This document shows positions 6,922 through 14,796 of a stretch of DNA of 19,663 nt, piece after piece; the stretch's first letter is position 1; every line of letters begins with the position of its first letter. The notes under the pieces are model-generated. The model was not told where the DNA came from. It saw only the letters and a program-made list of their open reading frames with translations, and searched no databases. The position numbers were made by a program, and so were the translations under genes. Source of the DNA: CAZRCZ01 sp964598765 (GTDB lineage: Bacteria > Sumerlaeota > Sumerlaeia > MVZB01 > JAJFLK01); contig CAZRCZ010000038.1 of NCBI GenBank assembly GCA_964598765.1, forward strand, positions 1 to 19,663, in the 5' to 3' direction.

Positions 6922-9006
6922 ATGAAACCGATACTACTTTCGATTTTGATATTGGCGGCGGTGACGTGGTTCGCGCGCAATGTTTACCGCTTGATCCGAT
7001 TGGTCGGGCAGGGATTGCCCGAAAATCGTCTGGGAAAATGGGACAAGCGTATCCTCAACGTCGTCGAGCAGGTTTTTTTGCACAGGCGGTTGCTGAACCG
7101 TCCGGGTCCGGGCGTCGCGCATCTTTTGTTTTTTTACGGGTTTCTGGTGATTCAGGTTTGCGCGATTGAAATTTTTGCCAACGGATTTTATTCCAAATTC
7201 TCCTACTCTTTTCTCGGTCCTTTTTATCCGGCGATTATGTTCATGCAGGACCTGATGTGCTTCGGCGTGTTCGTCGCCATCGCCTATGCTTCATATCGCC
7301 GGACGGTGATCAAGCCGAAGCACTTGATGCTGACCAACGACGCATGGACAATTTTGGGACTAATCCTCGGCGTGGTCTCGACGATTTACCTGCTGGGCGC
7401 ATCGGACATCGCGCTGGGGAATCGCAAAGGGGTCGAGTGGGCCATGCCCATCGAAATGGCGCTATCGGGTTTCATCACCGATTGGCCGAAGGGCGTCCTC
7501 GAATTCATCCGCGAGGCGGCGTGGTGGGCGCATGTCTGCATCGTGTTAGGATTTTTGAATTATCTTCCCTACTCGAAGCATTTGCATTTGTTGGGAGCGA
7601 TACCAAACATTTTCTTTGCCAAGACCGAGCGACGCGCCGCGCTACCGACGCCAAATCTTGAGGCCGAGGGGCTTGAGGTTTTCGGCGCGTCCGAACCGGC
7701 CCATTTCACATGGAAGCATCTGCTCGACACGACCGCCTGCACCGAATGTGGACGATGCACTTCGGTTTGTCCGGCCAACGCGACGGGCAAACCCCTTTCG
7801 CCAATGAAGATCGTTCACGATTTGAAACTGGCGCTCTTCGACACCGCGCCGAAAGTTTTGGCCGTCAGCGCCGATCCCGAAAAACAGAACGTCCTGAACC
7901 GAATTGACGCCTCGTTCGAGAAGCTCACGAAGGATTTTCAAAACTTTATGAAAGGGGAGCCGAAGGGAAACGGCCAGACGGCAACGGCGGAGGCCGAAGT
8001 TCAACCCCTCATCGGAGGCCGAACGTCGCTTGACGAGCTGTGGTCCTGCACGACTTGCGGCGGATGCGTCAACGCTTGTCCGGTCTTGATCGAGCACGTT
8101 GACGATATTGTTGACATGCGGCGAAATCTGGTTCTTATGCAAAGCAGTTTTCCCGAAGAGCTTCAGCGAACTTTCACCGCCTTGGAGAATGAGGGGAATC
8201 CGTGGGGCGTTTCGTCCGCCAGCCGCGCCGATTGGACCAAGGGGACGGACGTGAAAATTCTGAGCGAAGGGGAAACGACGCCGTTACTCTATTGGGTCGG
8301 TTGCGCGGGAGCGGTGGATAGCCGCGCGAAAAAAGTCACGCAGGCGATGATTAAGATTCTCAAAGCGGCAGGGATCGAGTTTGCCGTTTTGGGAACGCGC
8401 GAAACCTGCACGGGCGATCCGGCGCGTCGCGTCGGCAACGAGTATCTCTATCAGACCCTCGCCAAGGCGAACGTCGAAACGCTCAACGGACACAAAGTGA
8501 CGAAGATCGTGACCCAATGCCCCCATTGTTTCAACACGCTCGGCAATGAATATCCCGATCTCGGAGGGAAATACGAAGTTGTTCACCACAGTCAACTCAT
8601 CCAAGAACTGATCGAAGCCGGAAAAATCAAACCGAGTCAAGCCCCGGACGGCGATCTCGTTACGTTCCACGACCCCTGCTACTTGGGACGCTGGAACGGG
8701 GTCGTCGAGGAGCCGCGCGAAATCATCGAAGCTTTGCCGGGTGCGAAGGGGTCCAACAGGGAACGGGGGAAAAAGAATTCCTTCGGTGGCGGCGCCGGCG
8801 GCGGACGGAGGTGGATGGAAGAGCACCTCGGCACGCCGGTAAACCGGGAACGTTCGCGCGAGGCGGTCGAGACCGGAGCCAAAACCGTCGCCGTCGGTTG
8901 CCCCTTCTGCATGACGATGATCTCCGACGGCGTCAAGGACCTCGGCAAGGAGGAATCGGTCAAGGTCCGGGATTTGGCGGAGTTGGTTGCTGACTCGCTG
9001 AAATAA
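6922..9006 (+). CDS. Membrane Fe-S oxidoreductase, FadF / ETF:menaquinone oxidoreductase type
   Basis: This 694-residue protein starts at ATG 6922, after GGGGAGAAGG; an ATG at 6868 in frame lacks a ribosome site. Residues 1-245 form a NarI-like membrane part with several helices and His residues suitable for b-type haem (GVAHLLFFYGF, WWAHVCIV). Two 4Fe-4S motifs follow, CTECGRCTSVCP (about 273) and CTTCGGCVNACP (about 376). Then come two CCG-type regions of the HdrB/HdrD kind: WVGCAGA...CTGDPARR...CPHC (456-535), and HDPCYLG...CPFC (581-663). In this family such proteins pass electrons from electron-transfer flavoprotein to menaquinone, for example in fatty-acid oxidation. No etfAB or acyl-CoA dehydrogenase gene is in the window, so the partner is inferred. 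The second CCG motif reads SFGGGAGGG where the family usually has SFCCGAGGG. Confidence 0.88.
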   Translation: MKPILLSILILAAVTWFARNVYRLIRLVGQGLPENRLGKWDKRILNVVEQVFLHRRLLNRPGPGVAHLLFFYGFLVIQVCAIEIFANGFYSKFSYSFLGPFYPAIMFMQDLMCFGVFVAIAYASYRRTVIKPKHLMLTNDAWTILGLILGVVSTIYLLGASDIALGNRKGVEWAMPIEMALSGFITDWPKGVLEFIREAAWWAHVCIVLGFLNYLPYSKHLHLLGAIPNIFFAKTERRAALPTPNLEAEGLEVFGASEPAHFTWKHLLDTTACTECGRCTSVCPANATGKPLSPMKIVHDLKLALFDTAPKVLAVSADPEKQNVLNRIDASFEKLTKDFQNFMKGEPKGNGQTATAEAEVQPLIGGRTSLDELWSCTTCGGCVNACPVLIEHVDDIVDMRRNLVLMQSSFPEELQRTFTALENEGNPWGVSSASRADWTKGTDVKILSEGETTPLLYWVGCAGAVDSRAKKVTQAMIKILKAAGIEFAVLGTRETCTGDPARRVGNEYLYQTLAKANVETLNGHKVTKIVTQCPHCFNTLGNEYPDLGGKYEVVHHSQLIQELIEAGKIKPSQAPDGDLVTFHDPCYLGRWNGVVEEPREIIEALPGAKGSNRERGKKNSFGGGAGGGRRWMEEHLGTPVNRERSREAVETGAKTVAVGCPFCMTMISDGVKDLGKEESVKVRDLAELVADSLK

Positions 9007-9035
9007 TAAAGGGCGACCCGAGATCGCCCTTTATT
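9005..9035. terminator. Bidirectional intrinsic terminator between convergent genes
   Basis: A perfect 12-bp stem (AATAAAGGGCGA at 9005-9016, its complement at 9024-9035) surrounds a 7-nt loop. The arm ends give U-rich tracts in both directions: TTTATT on the plus strand and TTTATTATTT on the minus strand. It overlaps the stop codon of the oxidoreductase gene and lies 27 nt from the end of the convergent Pal-like gene, so it can serve both. Confidence 0.85.
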
Positions 9036-9062
9036 CAAGTCGATATTTGAGATGAAGCCAGT

Positions 9063-9815
9063 TTACTGCGTCTGCTTCTTGAATTCCGCCCTGCGGTTTT
9101 TCGCCCAAGCTTCCTCAGTGTGACCCGGATCGGCGGGTTCTTCCTCGCCTTTGCTGATCGTCACGATCCGTCCGGGGTCAATTCCGTTCTTGGTAAGATA
9201 TTCCGAAACCGCCTTGGCGCGGCGTTCGCCTAGCGCCATGTTGTATTCGTTGGTTCCGCGCTCGTCGCAATGCCCCTCGACGATGATCTTCAGGTCCGCG
9301 TGGTCCTTGAGGTATTGAAGGTCTTTGTCAATCCTCGCCACTTGGTCGCCCCGGATGTTGAACCGGTCGAAATCAAAATAAACGATCATCATTTCCTTGG
9401 AGAGTTCGGCCCCCTTGATCTGCGGATGCTCCGCCTCGGCGGATGCAGGAGGAGCCGTGGTCACGCTGACCGAACTTCCCGGTCTTTCGACGGGAGTTTT
9501 GGACTCCGGGGCTCCCGCCGCTTCGGTCTTGGCGGCGGCGACCTCGGCGGCGGCTTTCTTGCAATGCTCCTCACAGCAGTATTTCCCCTCGGTTTCGTGG
9601 CCGAAGAGCCATGCGGTCGTCTCGTTGTAGGAGACCAAGCAATGGATGGGCCTGAAAATCAGGTATTCGGCGGCAATGCCGACAGGATGAAGCGCATACG
9701 CGATCACCCGGAGCGGATGCTCGCTGTCGTCGGTATCATACTCGTGCGCTTGGCTCCGGAACGGAACCGCGCACAGCATCGCGCTCAACATGGCAACGTA
9801 AAGACTCTTTTTCAT
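9063..9815 (-). CDS. OmpA/Pal-family peptidoglycan-associated protein
   Basis: This 250-residue protein starts at ATG 9815, 9 nt after AAGGAG; the frame is open 90 nt further upstream but without a ribosome site. Residues 1-23 are a signal peptide (MKKSLYVAMLSAMLCAVP..SQA). No convincing lipobox is present, so it may be periplasmic rather than lipid-anchored like classical Pal. Residues 33-75 form a small conserved-looking block (HPLRVIAYALHPVGIAAEYL). A Cys cluster KYCCEEHC (79-85) and an Ala/Pro-rich spacer to about 135 follow. Residues 143-248 are an OmpA C-like domain: YFDFD, VEGHCDERGTNEYN, and the peptidoglycan-binding pattern YNMALGERRAKAV (191-203), with D184 and R199 in place. The role would be linking the outer membrane or envelope to the cell wall, as in Tol-Pal. 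No tol genes are adjacent. Confidence 0.88.
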   Translation of the reverse strand: MKKSLYVAMLSAMLCAVPFRSQAHEYDTDDSEHPLRVIAYALHPVGIAAEYLIFRPIHCLVSYNETTAWLFGHETEGKYCCEEHCKKAAAEVAAAKTEAAGAPESKTPVERPGSSVSVTTAPPASAEAEHPQIKGAELSKEMMIVYFDFDRFNIRGDQVARIDKDLQYLKDHADLKIIVEGHCDERGTNEYNMALGERRAKAVSEYLTKNGIDPGRIVTISKGEEEPADPGHTEEAWAKNRRAEFKKQTQ

Positions 9816-9853
9816 GATCCCTCTCTCCTTCAGGGCGACCGCGCCGGGATGGC

Positions 9854-9911
9854 AAGGCGTGAGTTTCACGCCTTCGGCCAACTCTATACAAGGAATCCGA
9901 CGCAATGTCCA
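9854..9911 (-). promoter_or_regulatory. Promoter of the Pal-like gene with a hairpin at the transcript 5' end
   Basis: On the minus strand TGGACA (-35, 9911-9906; 5 of 6) is followed after 17 nt by TATAGA (-10, 9888-9883; 4 of 6), predicting a start near 9876. Directly after it, 9874-9854 is a perfect 9-bp inverted repeat (AAGGCGTGA with a 3-nt spacer). That would form a stem-loop at the very 5' end of the mRNA, or a palindromic operator overlapping +1. The leader to the ATG is about 60 nt. Confidence 0.5.
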
Positions 9912-9936
9912 GAACTCCCAGCGTTTTATTTCCGAC

Positions 9937-9957
9937 GGGAAAGGGCCAACCTTTCCC
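9937..9957. other. 8-bp hairpin upstream of the Pal-like gene, downstream of the 14-blade gene
   Basis: GGGAAAGG (9937-9944) and its exact complement CCTTTCCC (9950-9957) flank a 5-nt loop. It lies 127 nt after the stop of the gene ending at 10084. It could end that transcript, but no T-run follows on either strand, so terminator function is doubtful. The rest of 9816-10083 holds only the Pal promoter region. Confidence 0.35.
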
Positions 9958-10083
9958 CTGCATGTTCTATCGGCGAAAACCCAAGGATCGTTGAGGAGAT
10001 TTTGAGCGGAATCTCACGCCAAGACCCCGTGATGTTTGCTTTGCGCCGTTTGCGTTTTTTCGTGGTCATGCAAAATTCGCAAT

Positions 10084-10500
10084 TTATTCGTAGATTTCCC
10101 AATCCCTCGCGGCGTTGGGCGTCGGGGTCGCGGCGACGACGTCCACGTTCAAATTCAGCGGCGATCCGAACGGAACACCATATTGAATCATCTCCATTCC
10201 CACCTTGCATCCCGCGCTCGGAACCGATGGAGCCTGAATCACGCCGGAAAAGACGTAGGTGTTTCCCGGGGTCACCCTTGATCCGGAAACCAAATTCAAC
10301 TGTCCGACGCCGCCGAAAAGATTGCAGGTGTCGGTCGTGATGCGGAGCGCGTAATCGGTTTGGAGCGACAACGTCGTGGGAGAAGGGGTCCAAGTTGTGT
10401 TGCCGTTGTTGTTGGCGTAGATTCCGACGGTCATCCCTTGGTTCGCGCTCAATTGTCCCGGAATCGTGTGATACGGGAAGGCCGCGTTGTTGTTGGGAAG
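10084..10500 (-). other. Shared C-terminal module, copy 2 (NBR1-type Ig plus ARDWEIYE tail)
   Basis: This encodes about 138 residues: YHTIPGQLSANQGMTVGIY, NNGNTTW, YALRITTDTCNLFGG, IQAPSVPSAGC, GVPFGSPLNLNVDVV and the tail TPTPNAARDWEIYE. It is much closer to the copy at 13084-13485 than to the copy at 3566-3948, in protein and in DNA. The Cys pair (TTDTC and AGC) is kept. Confidence 0.7.
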
Positions 10501-12927
10501 TTGCGATGAGCAAGTAAAGGCGTAGCCGGTTCCCGCCCCGCTCACCCCGCCGGGGGAATCGCCGGGCGCGCCGACGACCACTGTGTTGGCCGAAATCCCG
10601 ACTGCATATCCAAACTCATCGTTCGCCTCCGGCGTGGGATTGTTCAGCGTCGCGGTGAGCGCCCCGGTCGCCGCGTCGAACACGTAGGCGGACCCCGCGT
10701 AACCCACGCCGCCGGGGGCATCGTAAGCCGAGCCGACCACGACTTGGTCTTGATCAATCGCAATCGCGTTGCCGAAGTTGTCGTTGACCACCGGCGCGGG
10801 ATTGTTCAAGGTCGCCAAGAGTGTGTCCGTGGATCGCGCGTCCATGACGAACGCCTTTCCCGCGTAACCCACGCCGCCGGTGGAATCGTTGGGCGAGCCG
10901 ACCGCGACCCGGGCGCCGGAAATTGCGACCGCGTAGCCGAAGCCGTCCCCCACCGACGGAACGGGATTGTGTTGGGTCGAGATCAGCGTTCCCGTCGTCG
11001 CGTTGAAGACATAGACGATCCCCGGCGCGCTGGCAAAAGTTCGGGGTCTTCCCACCACGGCGACGTTGCCTTCGATGGCAACTGAATATCCGAACCAATC
11101 GAACGCTCCCGGTGCGGGGTTGTTGAGCGTTATGATCAGCGCTCCAGTCGTCGCGTTGAAGACGTAAGCCGTGCCCGCTTGGCTGACGCCGCCGGGACCG
11201 TCGTGCGGGGATCCGACCACGACCAAGTTGCCGTCAATGGCGACCGCGTAGCCGAAGTAATCGAAAAAATCGGGATTGGGATTGGTCAGGGTTGAAACCA
11301 AAGCTCCCGTCCGGGCGTTGAAGACATAGGCCGCCCCCTCGTAATCGTCTCCGTCCTCCAAGGCTCCGACCACGGCCAGCGGCGGGATCGTGTTCACGGT
11401 GATCCCGACCGACGAGCCAAATTGTCCGTAGGTCCTCGGCGCAGGATCGTTCAGCGTCGTGAGAAGTCCACCTTTGAGGTCTAATACGTCGAGATTGGCC
11501 AAATCGTCGTAGATGAATGCGTTCCCCGCGCCGGTTTGTCCTCCGGCGTCGGAGGTGGGTTCACCGACGACGGCCCACTTTCCGGAAATTCCGAGAGATC
11601 TGCTGAATTCATACCCTGTCATGAGCGACGGACCATTTAGCGTCGTCAACGGTGTGTCGGGCGTGCAAGTGCCGGGGCAAACGTAGCAATAGGCGGCTCC
11701 GGCGTCAGTCACACCGCCGGGGTCGGCCTTCGGCGCTCCGACCACGGCCACATTCCCGTCAAGCGCGACCGCGTGTGCAAAGTCATCCGACAACACCAGA
11801 CCGGGATCCCCCACGGACCCGAGGTTTATACCGATCGACAAATCGAAGAAATAAGCCAACGCTTGGATCGTCGCCTCTCCGGAGGAAGCGCCGGGGGCCC
11901 CCACCATCACCGTGTTTCCGGAGATGGCGACCGATTCGCCAAAGTTATGGCCTGCCGCCGGAGTTGGACTACCCAGCGTCGCCATGGATGATCCGGTCGT
12001 CGCGTCGAAGATAAAGGCACTACCCGTCTCCGCCATTCCGCCCGGGCTTGCGAAAGGCGCGCCCACCACGGCGGTATTTCCGTCTATCGCAACGGAACCG
12101 CCAAAGTTGTCGCCGGCCGTCGGGGTGGGATTGTTCAATGTTTTGTTGAGCACTCCGGTCGTCGCGTCGAAGACATGGGCTATTCCGGCGTCGGTTATTC
12201 CGCCGGGATCAGCTTGTGGCACACCGACGATGGCAAGATTATTGGAGATCGCGACCGAAAAGCCCATGTGAATCATTGGCAAAGGAGCGGGATTGGCGAG
12301 CGTCGCAACCCAATTGCCAGTCGTCGCGTCGAACACGAAGGCAACTCCGGCTCCACCATTAGCTCCGGGCGAACCGACCACGGCTTTGGTTCCGGATATT
12401 GCGACGGACGACCCAAAGTTGTTGCCTTCCGCCGGCGCGGGATCATTGAGTGTGGCCACAAGCGTCCACGTCGTCACGTTGAAAACATAAGCCGTCCCTT
12501 CGGCATGCAACCCGCCGGGCATGTTCGACGGCGCTCCGACCACGGCCAAGTTCCCGGAGATGCCAACCGAAAAGCCGAATTGACCGTTTTGGACCGGCGC
12601 CGGATCGCTGAGCGTCGCCAACTGTGCGCCCGTCAATGCGTTGTCGAGGTAGGCCCTTCCCGCCCCGGGAATCCCGCCGCTGGCTTGATTCGGCGCGCCG
12701 ACCACGGCGATATTGTTCGAGCAACCGATCGCGCTGGCGAAATCGCCTTGAACTTCAACGTAGTTCACTTCGACTTGGACCTGCATCAAACGAGCCGCGC
12801 AACCCTCGGCGGACGCGAATTGAAAGGGATGAACGACGAGCGAAGTCAGAATGATCCCTGTCAAGAAAAGCGGGCGGAAGCGAGATATTGAACAAAAGAC
12901 GAAGGACAAAGGTTGAAGTATTTTCAT
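10084..12927 (-). CDS. Exported protein with 14 FG-GAP_2 blades and NBR1-type Ig C-terminus
   Basis: This 947-residue protein starts at ATG 12927; a GGAG lies 14 nt upstream, which is rather far. Residues 1-40 are a signal peptide (LFLTGIILTSLVVHPFQFASA). From about 60 to 805 I count 14 FG-GAP_2-like units, each with a version of F(G/A)xSVAISGNxAVVGAP, DPGG and GxAYVFDATTG. Fourteen is twice seven, which suggests two complete seven-bladed propellers. There is no Thr/Pro linker. The C-terminal about 135 residues are the shared NBR1-type Ig module (NNNGNTTW, TTDTC, IQAPSVPSAGC, GVPFGSPL) ending ARDWEIYE. The signal peptide and Ig module closely resemble those of the gene upstream on the same strand (13084-14784), so the two are paralogues. 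Probable role: surface or secreted binding protein; ligand unknown. Confidence 0.85.
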   Translation of the reverse strand: MKILQPLSFVFCSISRFRPLFLTGIILTSLVVHPFQFASAEGCAARLMQVQVEVNYVEVQGDFASAIGCSNNIAVVGAPNQASGGIPGAGRAYLDNALTGAQLATLSDPAPVQNGQFGFSVGISGNLAVVGAPSNMPGGLHAEGTAYVFNVTTWTLVATLNDPAPAEGNNFGSSVAISGTKAVVGSPGANGGAGVAFVFDATTGNWVATLANPAPLPMIHMGFSVAISNNLAIVGVPQADPGGITDAGIAHVFDATTGVLNKTLNNPTPTAGDNFGGSVAIDGNTAVVGAPFASPGGMAETGSAFIFDATTGSSMATLGSPTPAAGHNFGESVAISGNTVMVGAPGASSGEATIQALAYFFDLSIGINLGSVGDPGLVLSDDFAHAVALDGNVAVVGAPKADPGGVTDAGAAYCYVCPGTCTPDTPLTTLNGPSLMTGYEFSRSLGISGKWAVVGEPTSDAGGQTGAGNAFIYDDLANLDVLDLKGGLLTTLNDPAPRTYGQFGSSVGITVNTIPPLAVVGALEDGDDYEGAAYVFNARTGALVSTLTNPNPDFFDYFGYAVAIDGNLVVVGSPHDGPGGVSQAGTAYVFNATTGALIITLNNPAPGAFDWFGYSVAIEGNVAVVGRPRTFASAPGIVYVFNATTGTLISTQHNPVPSVGDGFGYAVAISGARVAVGSPNDSTGGVGYAGKAFVMDARSTDTLLATLNNPAPVVNDNFGNAIAIDQDQVVVGSAYDAPGGVGYAGSAYVFDAATGALTATLNNPTPEANDEFGYAVGISANTVVVGAPGDSPGGVSGAGTGYAFTCSSQLPNNNAAFPYHTIPGQLSANQGMTVGIYANNNGNTTWTPSPTTLSLQTDYALRITTDTCNLFGGVGQLNLVSGSRVTPGNTYVFSGVIQAPSVPSAGCKVGMEMIQYGVPFGSPLNLNVDVVAATPTPNAARDWEIYE
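10510..12770 (-). repeat. Fourteen tandem FG-GAP_2-type blade units
   Basis: Coding repeat of about 50-57 codons per unit. The units are more diverged than in the gene at the left edge. Some have lost the DPGG loop (ANGGAGVAF, RPRTFASAPGIVY) and one has an insertion (GITVNTIPPLAVVG). The DNA nevertheless keeps repeated words such as the complement of VFNATTG and TLNNPAP in nearly every unit. Confidence 0.75.
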
Positions 12928-12969
12928 GGATTGATTTTGACTCCGTTAATTCATTTCATGTGTATCCGC

Positions 12970-13036
12970 GCCGCGAGCGTGAGCGAGCGCGCAGTAACAG
13001 ACATGGCGCGCAATGGACGCTCCCTTAGAGTCGCGG
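12970..13036. repeat. 67-bp structured intergenic repeat, copy 1
   Basis: This comprises block A (GCCGCGAGCGTGAGCGAGCG, 12970-12989), a 26-bp spacer, and block B (GACGCTCCCTTAGAGTCGCGG trimmed here to 13016-13036). An inverted copy with the same 26-bp spacing lies at 14855-14921. It sits in the short gap between the two FG-GAP genes. An adjacent GAGTCG...CGACTC inverted pair (13028-13050) overlaps its end. Confidence 0.55.
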
Positions 13037-13083
13037 CTCAGCTTCGACTCCAATTGGTGATCATTAGCGTGGATTCGTGGTTC

Positions 13084-13485
13084 TTATTCGTAAATCTCCC
13101 AATTCCGCGCGGCGTTGGGCGTCGGCGTCGCGGCGACGACGTCCACCGTCAAATTCAATGGCGAGCCGAAGGGAACGTTGTTTTGAATCATCTGGAATCC
13201 CAACGAACATCCGGCGCTGGGAGCCGACGGAGCCTGCATGACGCCGGAGAAGATGTAGGTTTGCCCCGCGTTGACGGCTTGGCCCGCAAGAATGTTCAGT
13301 TGACCGACGCCGCCGAAAAGGTTGCAAGTGTCGGTCGTGATGCGTAGCGCGTGGGCGGTCGAAAGCGCCCACGCCGCGTTGCCGTCGTTGCGGACATAAA
13401 GTCCCACCGTCATTCCTTGGTTCGTGCCTAGTTGCGGCGGAATGGTGTGATAAGTGAAGGTCGCGTCCTTGGCAACGGACGCCCC
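13084..13485 (-). other. Shared C-terminal module, copy 3 (NBR1-type Ig plus ARNWEIYE tail)
   Basis: This encodes YHTIPPQLGTNQGMTVGLY, RNDGNAAW, HALRITTDTCNLFGG, MQAPSAPSAGC, NVPFGSPLNLTVDVV and TPTPNAARNWEIYE. Compared with copy 2, most of the domain is identical or conservatively changed, and the DNA shares long stretches. This fits recent duplication or gene conversion. Confidence 0.7.
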
Positions 13486-14784
13486 TTCAATGAAGGCATA
13501 AGCGGCCCCCGCGTCGGTCACGCCGCTGGGATCGTCCATGAACGCCCCGACGACGGCGATGTTTCCGGAAATCGCGACGGGATAGCCGAAGGCGTCGTTC
13601 GCCGTCGGATCAGGATTGTTTAGGGTCGAAAGAAGCCCTCCGGTCGTCGCGTCAAAGATGTAGGCCGAACCCGCGCCGCTTATCCCGCCGGGGGAATCGC
13701 CCGAAGCTCCAACCGCCACAAAGTTTCCGGAGATCGCAACGGCGTTGCCAAATTCATCATACGCGCCCGGAGTGGGATTGTTCAACGTCCAGAGAAGCGT
13801 TCCGGTCGTCGGGGTCGTCACGTCGAAAACGTAGGCGGTCCCCGCGAAAAATTTCCCTCCCGGAGAATCACCGAACGCGCCGACGACAGCCACGTTGCCG
13901 TCAATCGCGACCGCGGCGCCGAAATAGTCATAATCCGCCGGCGTCGGATCAAACAGCGTCGTCAAGAGCGTGTTGGTGGTGGTCGCGTCGAAGATGTAGG
14001 CTCTTCCCGCGTCGGTGAATCCGGAGAGTCTTTGGGTCGAGTCCTTTGCGGACGCTCCCACCACGGCGTTGGTGCCGGAAATCCCGACCGAATAGCCGAA
14101 CTGATCGCCCGACGCCGGCGTGGGATTATCCATGGTCCCCGTCTGCGCGCCGGTCGTTGCGTCGAAGACGTAAACTTTGCCCGCGTTGGTCACCCCACCG
14201 GGGGATTTTCCCGGCGCCCCGACCAGAATTCGGTTTCCGGAAATCGAGACGGACCAACCAAACTGATCGCCCGCCTCCCCCGAGGGGTTATTGATGGTCG
14301 CCAGCAATGTGCCATAACTAGCATCAAAGACGTAAACTCTGCCAACTTCCGGAGCGAACCCTTCGGTCGTGCCCGGCGCTCCGACAACGATCAAATTCCC
14401 GGAGATCCCAACCGACCGACCGAAGGTTTTTCCACCGAAATCGTCTGCATGCAGGCGAAACTTAAGCGACCCGGTCTTTACGTCATAGATAGATACATCT
14501 CCCCCATCAGAGGTGAAGGGGGCCGCGATCACGGCTGACATCCCGTCTGTCGCAATCGAGTAGCCAAAGTTCTCGTTAAGCGCCACCGGCGAATTTGTGA
14601 GGTCTGCCAACAGGGAATCGGGCGGACCTAGCGCCAAGACCATTTGAGGGGGATGAACCACGAGTGACAAAAGAATTACTCCCGCGGCGAGGGGAGTGCG
14701 GTGGCGCGAACGGCCAACGAAGGACCAAGGGCGAAGGATAAAGGACAAAGGTCGAAAAGCGAAGAGACGCAAAAAAATGTTCAT
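13084..14784 (-). CDS. Exported protein with seven FG-GAP_2 blades and NBR1-type Ig C-terminus
   Basis: This 566-residue protein starts at ATG 14784. The frame is open to 15177, but the upstream part crosses repeats and has no signal peptide, so the internal ATG is preferred. Residues 1-60 hold an extended Arg-containing export signal (MNIFLRLFAFRPLSFILRP..., then LAAGVILLSLVVHPPQMVLA). Seven FG-GAP_2-like units follow (FGRSVGISGNLIVVGAPG, FGWSVSISGNRILVGAPG, FGAAVAIDGNVAVVGAFG and others), consistent with one seven-bladed propeller. The C-terminal module is NBR1-type Ig with TTDTC, PSAPSAGC, NVPFGSPL and the tail ARNWEIYE. There is no Thr/Pro linker. It is a paralogue of the next gene downstream, with 156 nt between them, and may be co-transcribed with it. 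Ligand and cellular role are unknown. Confidence 0.85.
   Translation of the reverse strand: MNIFLRLFAFRPLSFILRPWSFVGRSRHRTPLAAGVILLSLVVHPPQMVLALGPPDSLLADLTNSPVALNENFGYSIATDGMSAVIAAPFTSDGGDVSIYDVKTGSLKFRLHADDFGGKTFGRSVGISGNLIVVGAPGTTEGFAPEVGRVYVFDASYGTLLATINNPSGEAGDQFGWSVSISGNRILVGAPGKSPGGVTNAGKVYVFDATTGAQTGTMDNPTPASGDQFGYSVGISGTNAVVGASAKDSTQRLSGFTDAGRAYIFDATTTNTLLTTLFDPTPADYDYFGAAVAIDGNVAVVGAFGDSPGGKFFAGTAYVFDVTTPTTGTLLWTLNNPTPGAYDEFGNAVAISGNFVAVGASGDSPGGISGAGSAYIFDATTGGLLSTLNNPDPTANDAFGYPVAISGNIAVVGAFMDDPSGVTDAGAAYAFIEGASVAKDATFTYHTIPPQLGTNQGMTVGLYVRNDGNAAWALSTAHALRITTDTCNLFGGVGQLNILAGQAVNAGQTYIFSGVMQAPSAPSAGCSLGFQMIQNNVPFGSPLNLTVDVVAATPTPNAARNWEIYE
13490..14640 (-). repeat. Seven tandem FG-GAP_2-type blade units
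   Basis: Seven coding units of about 50-58 codons. The N-terminal unit is the most diverged (FGYSIATDGMSAVIAAPF). One unit carries an insertion (ASAKDSTQRLSGFTDAG). The unit boundaries match those in the 14-blade neighbour. Confidence 0.75.
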
Positions 14785-14796
14785 GGGTTGAGTCTT

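Noticed and set aside
9937..9957. Intrinsic terminator for the 14-blade gene
   Set aside because: A good 8-bp stem but no T-run on either side; kept only as an unassigned hairpin.
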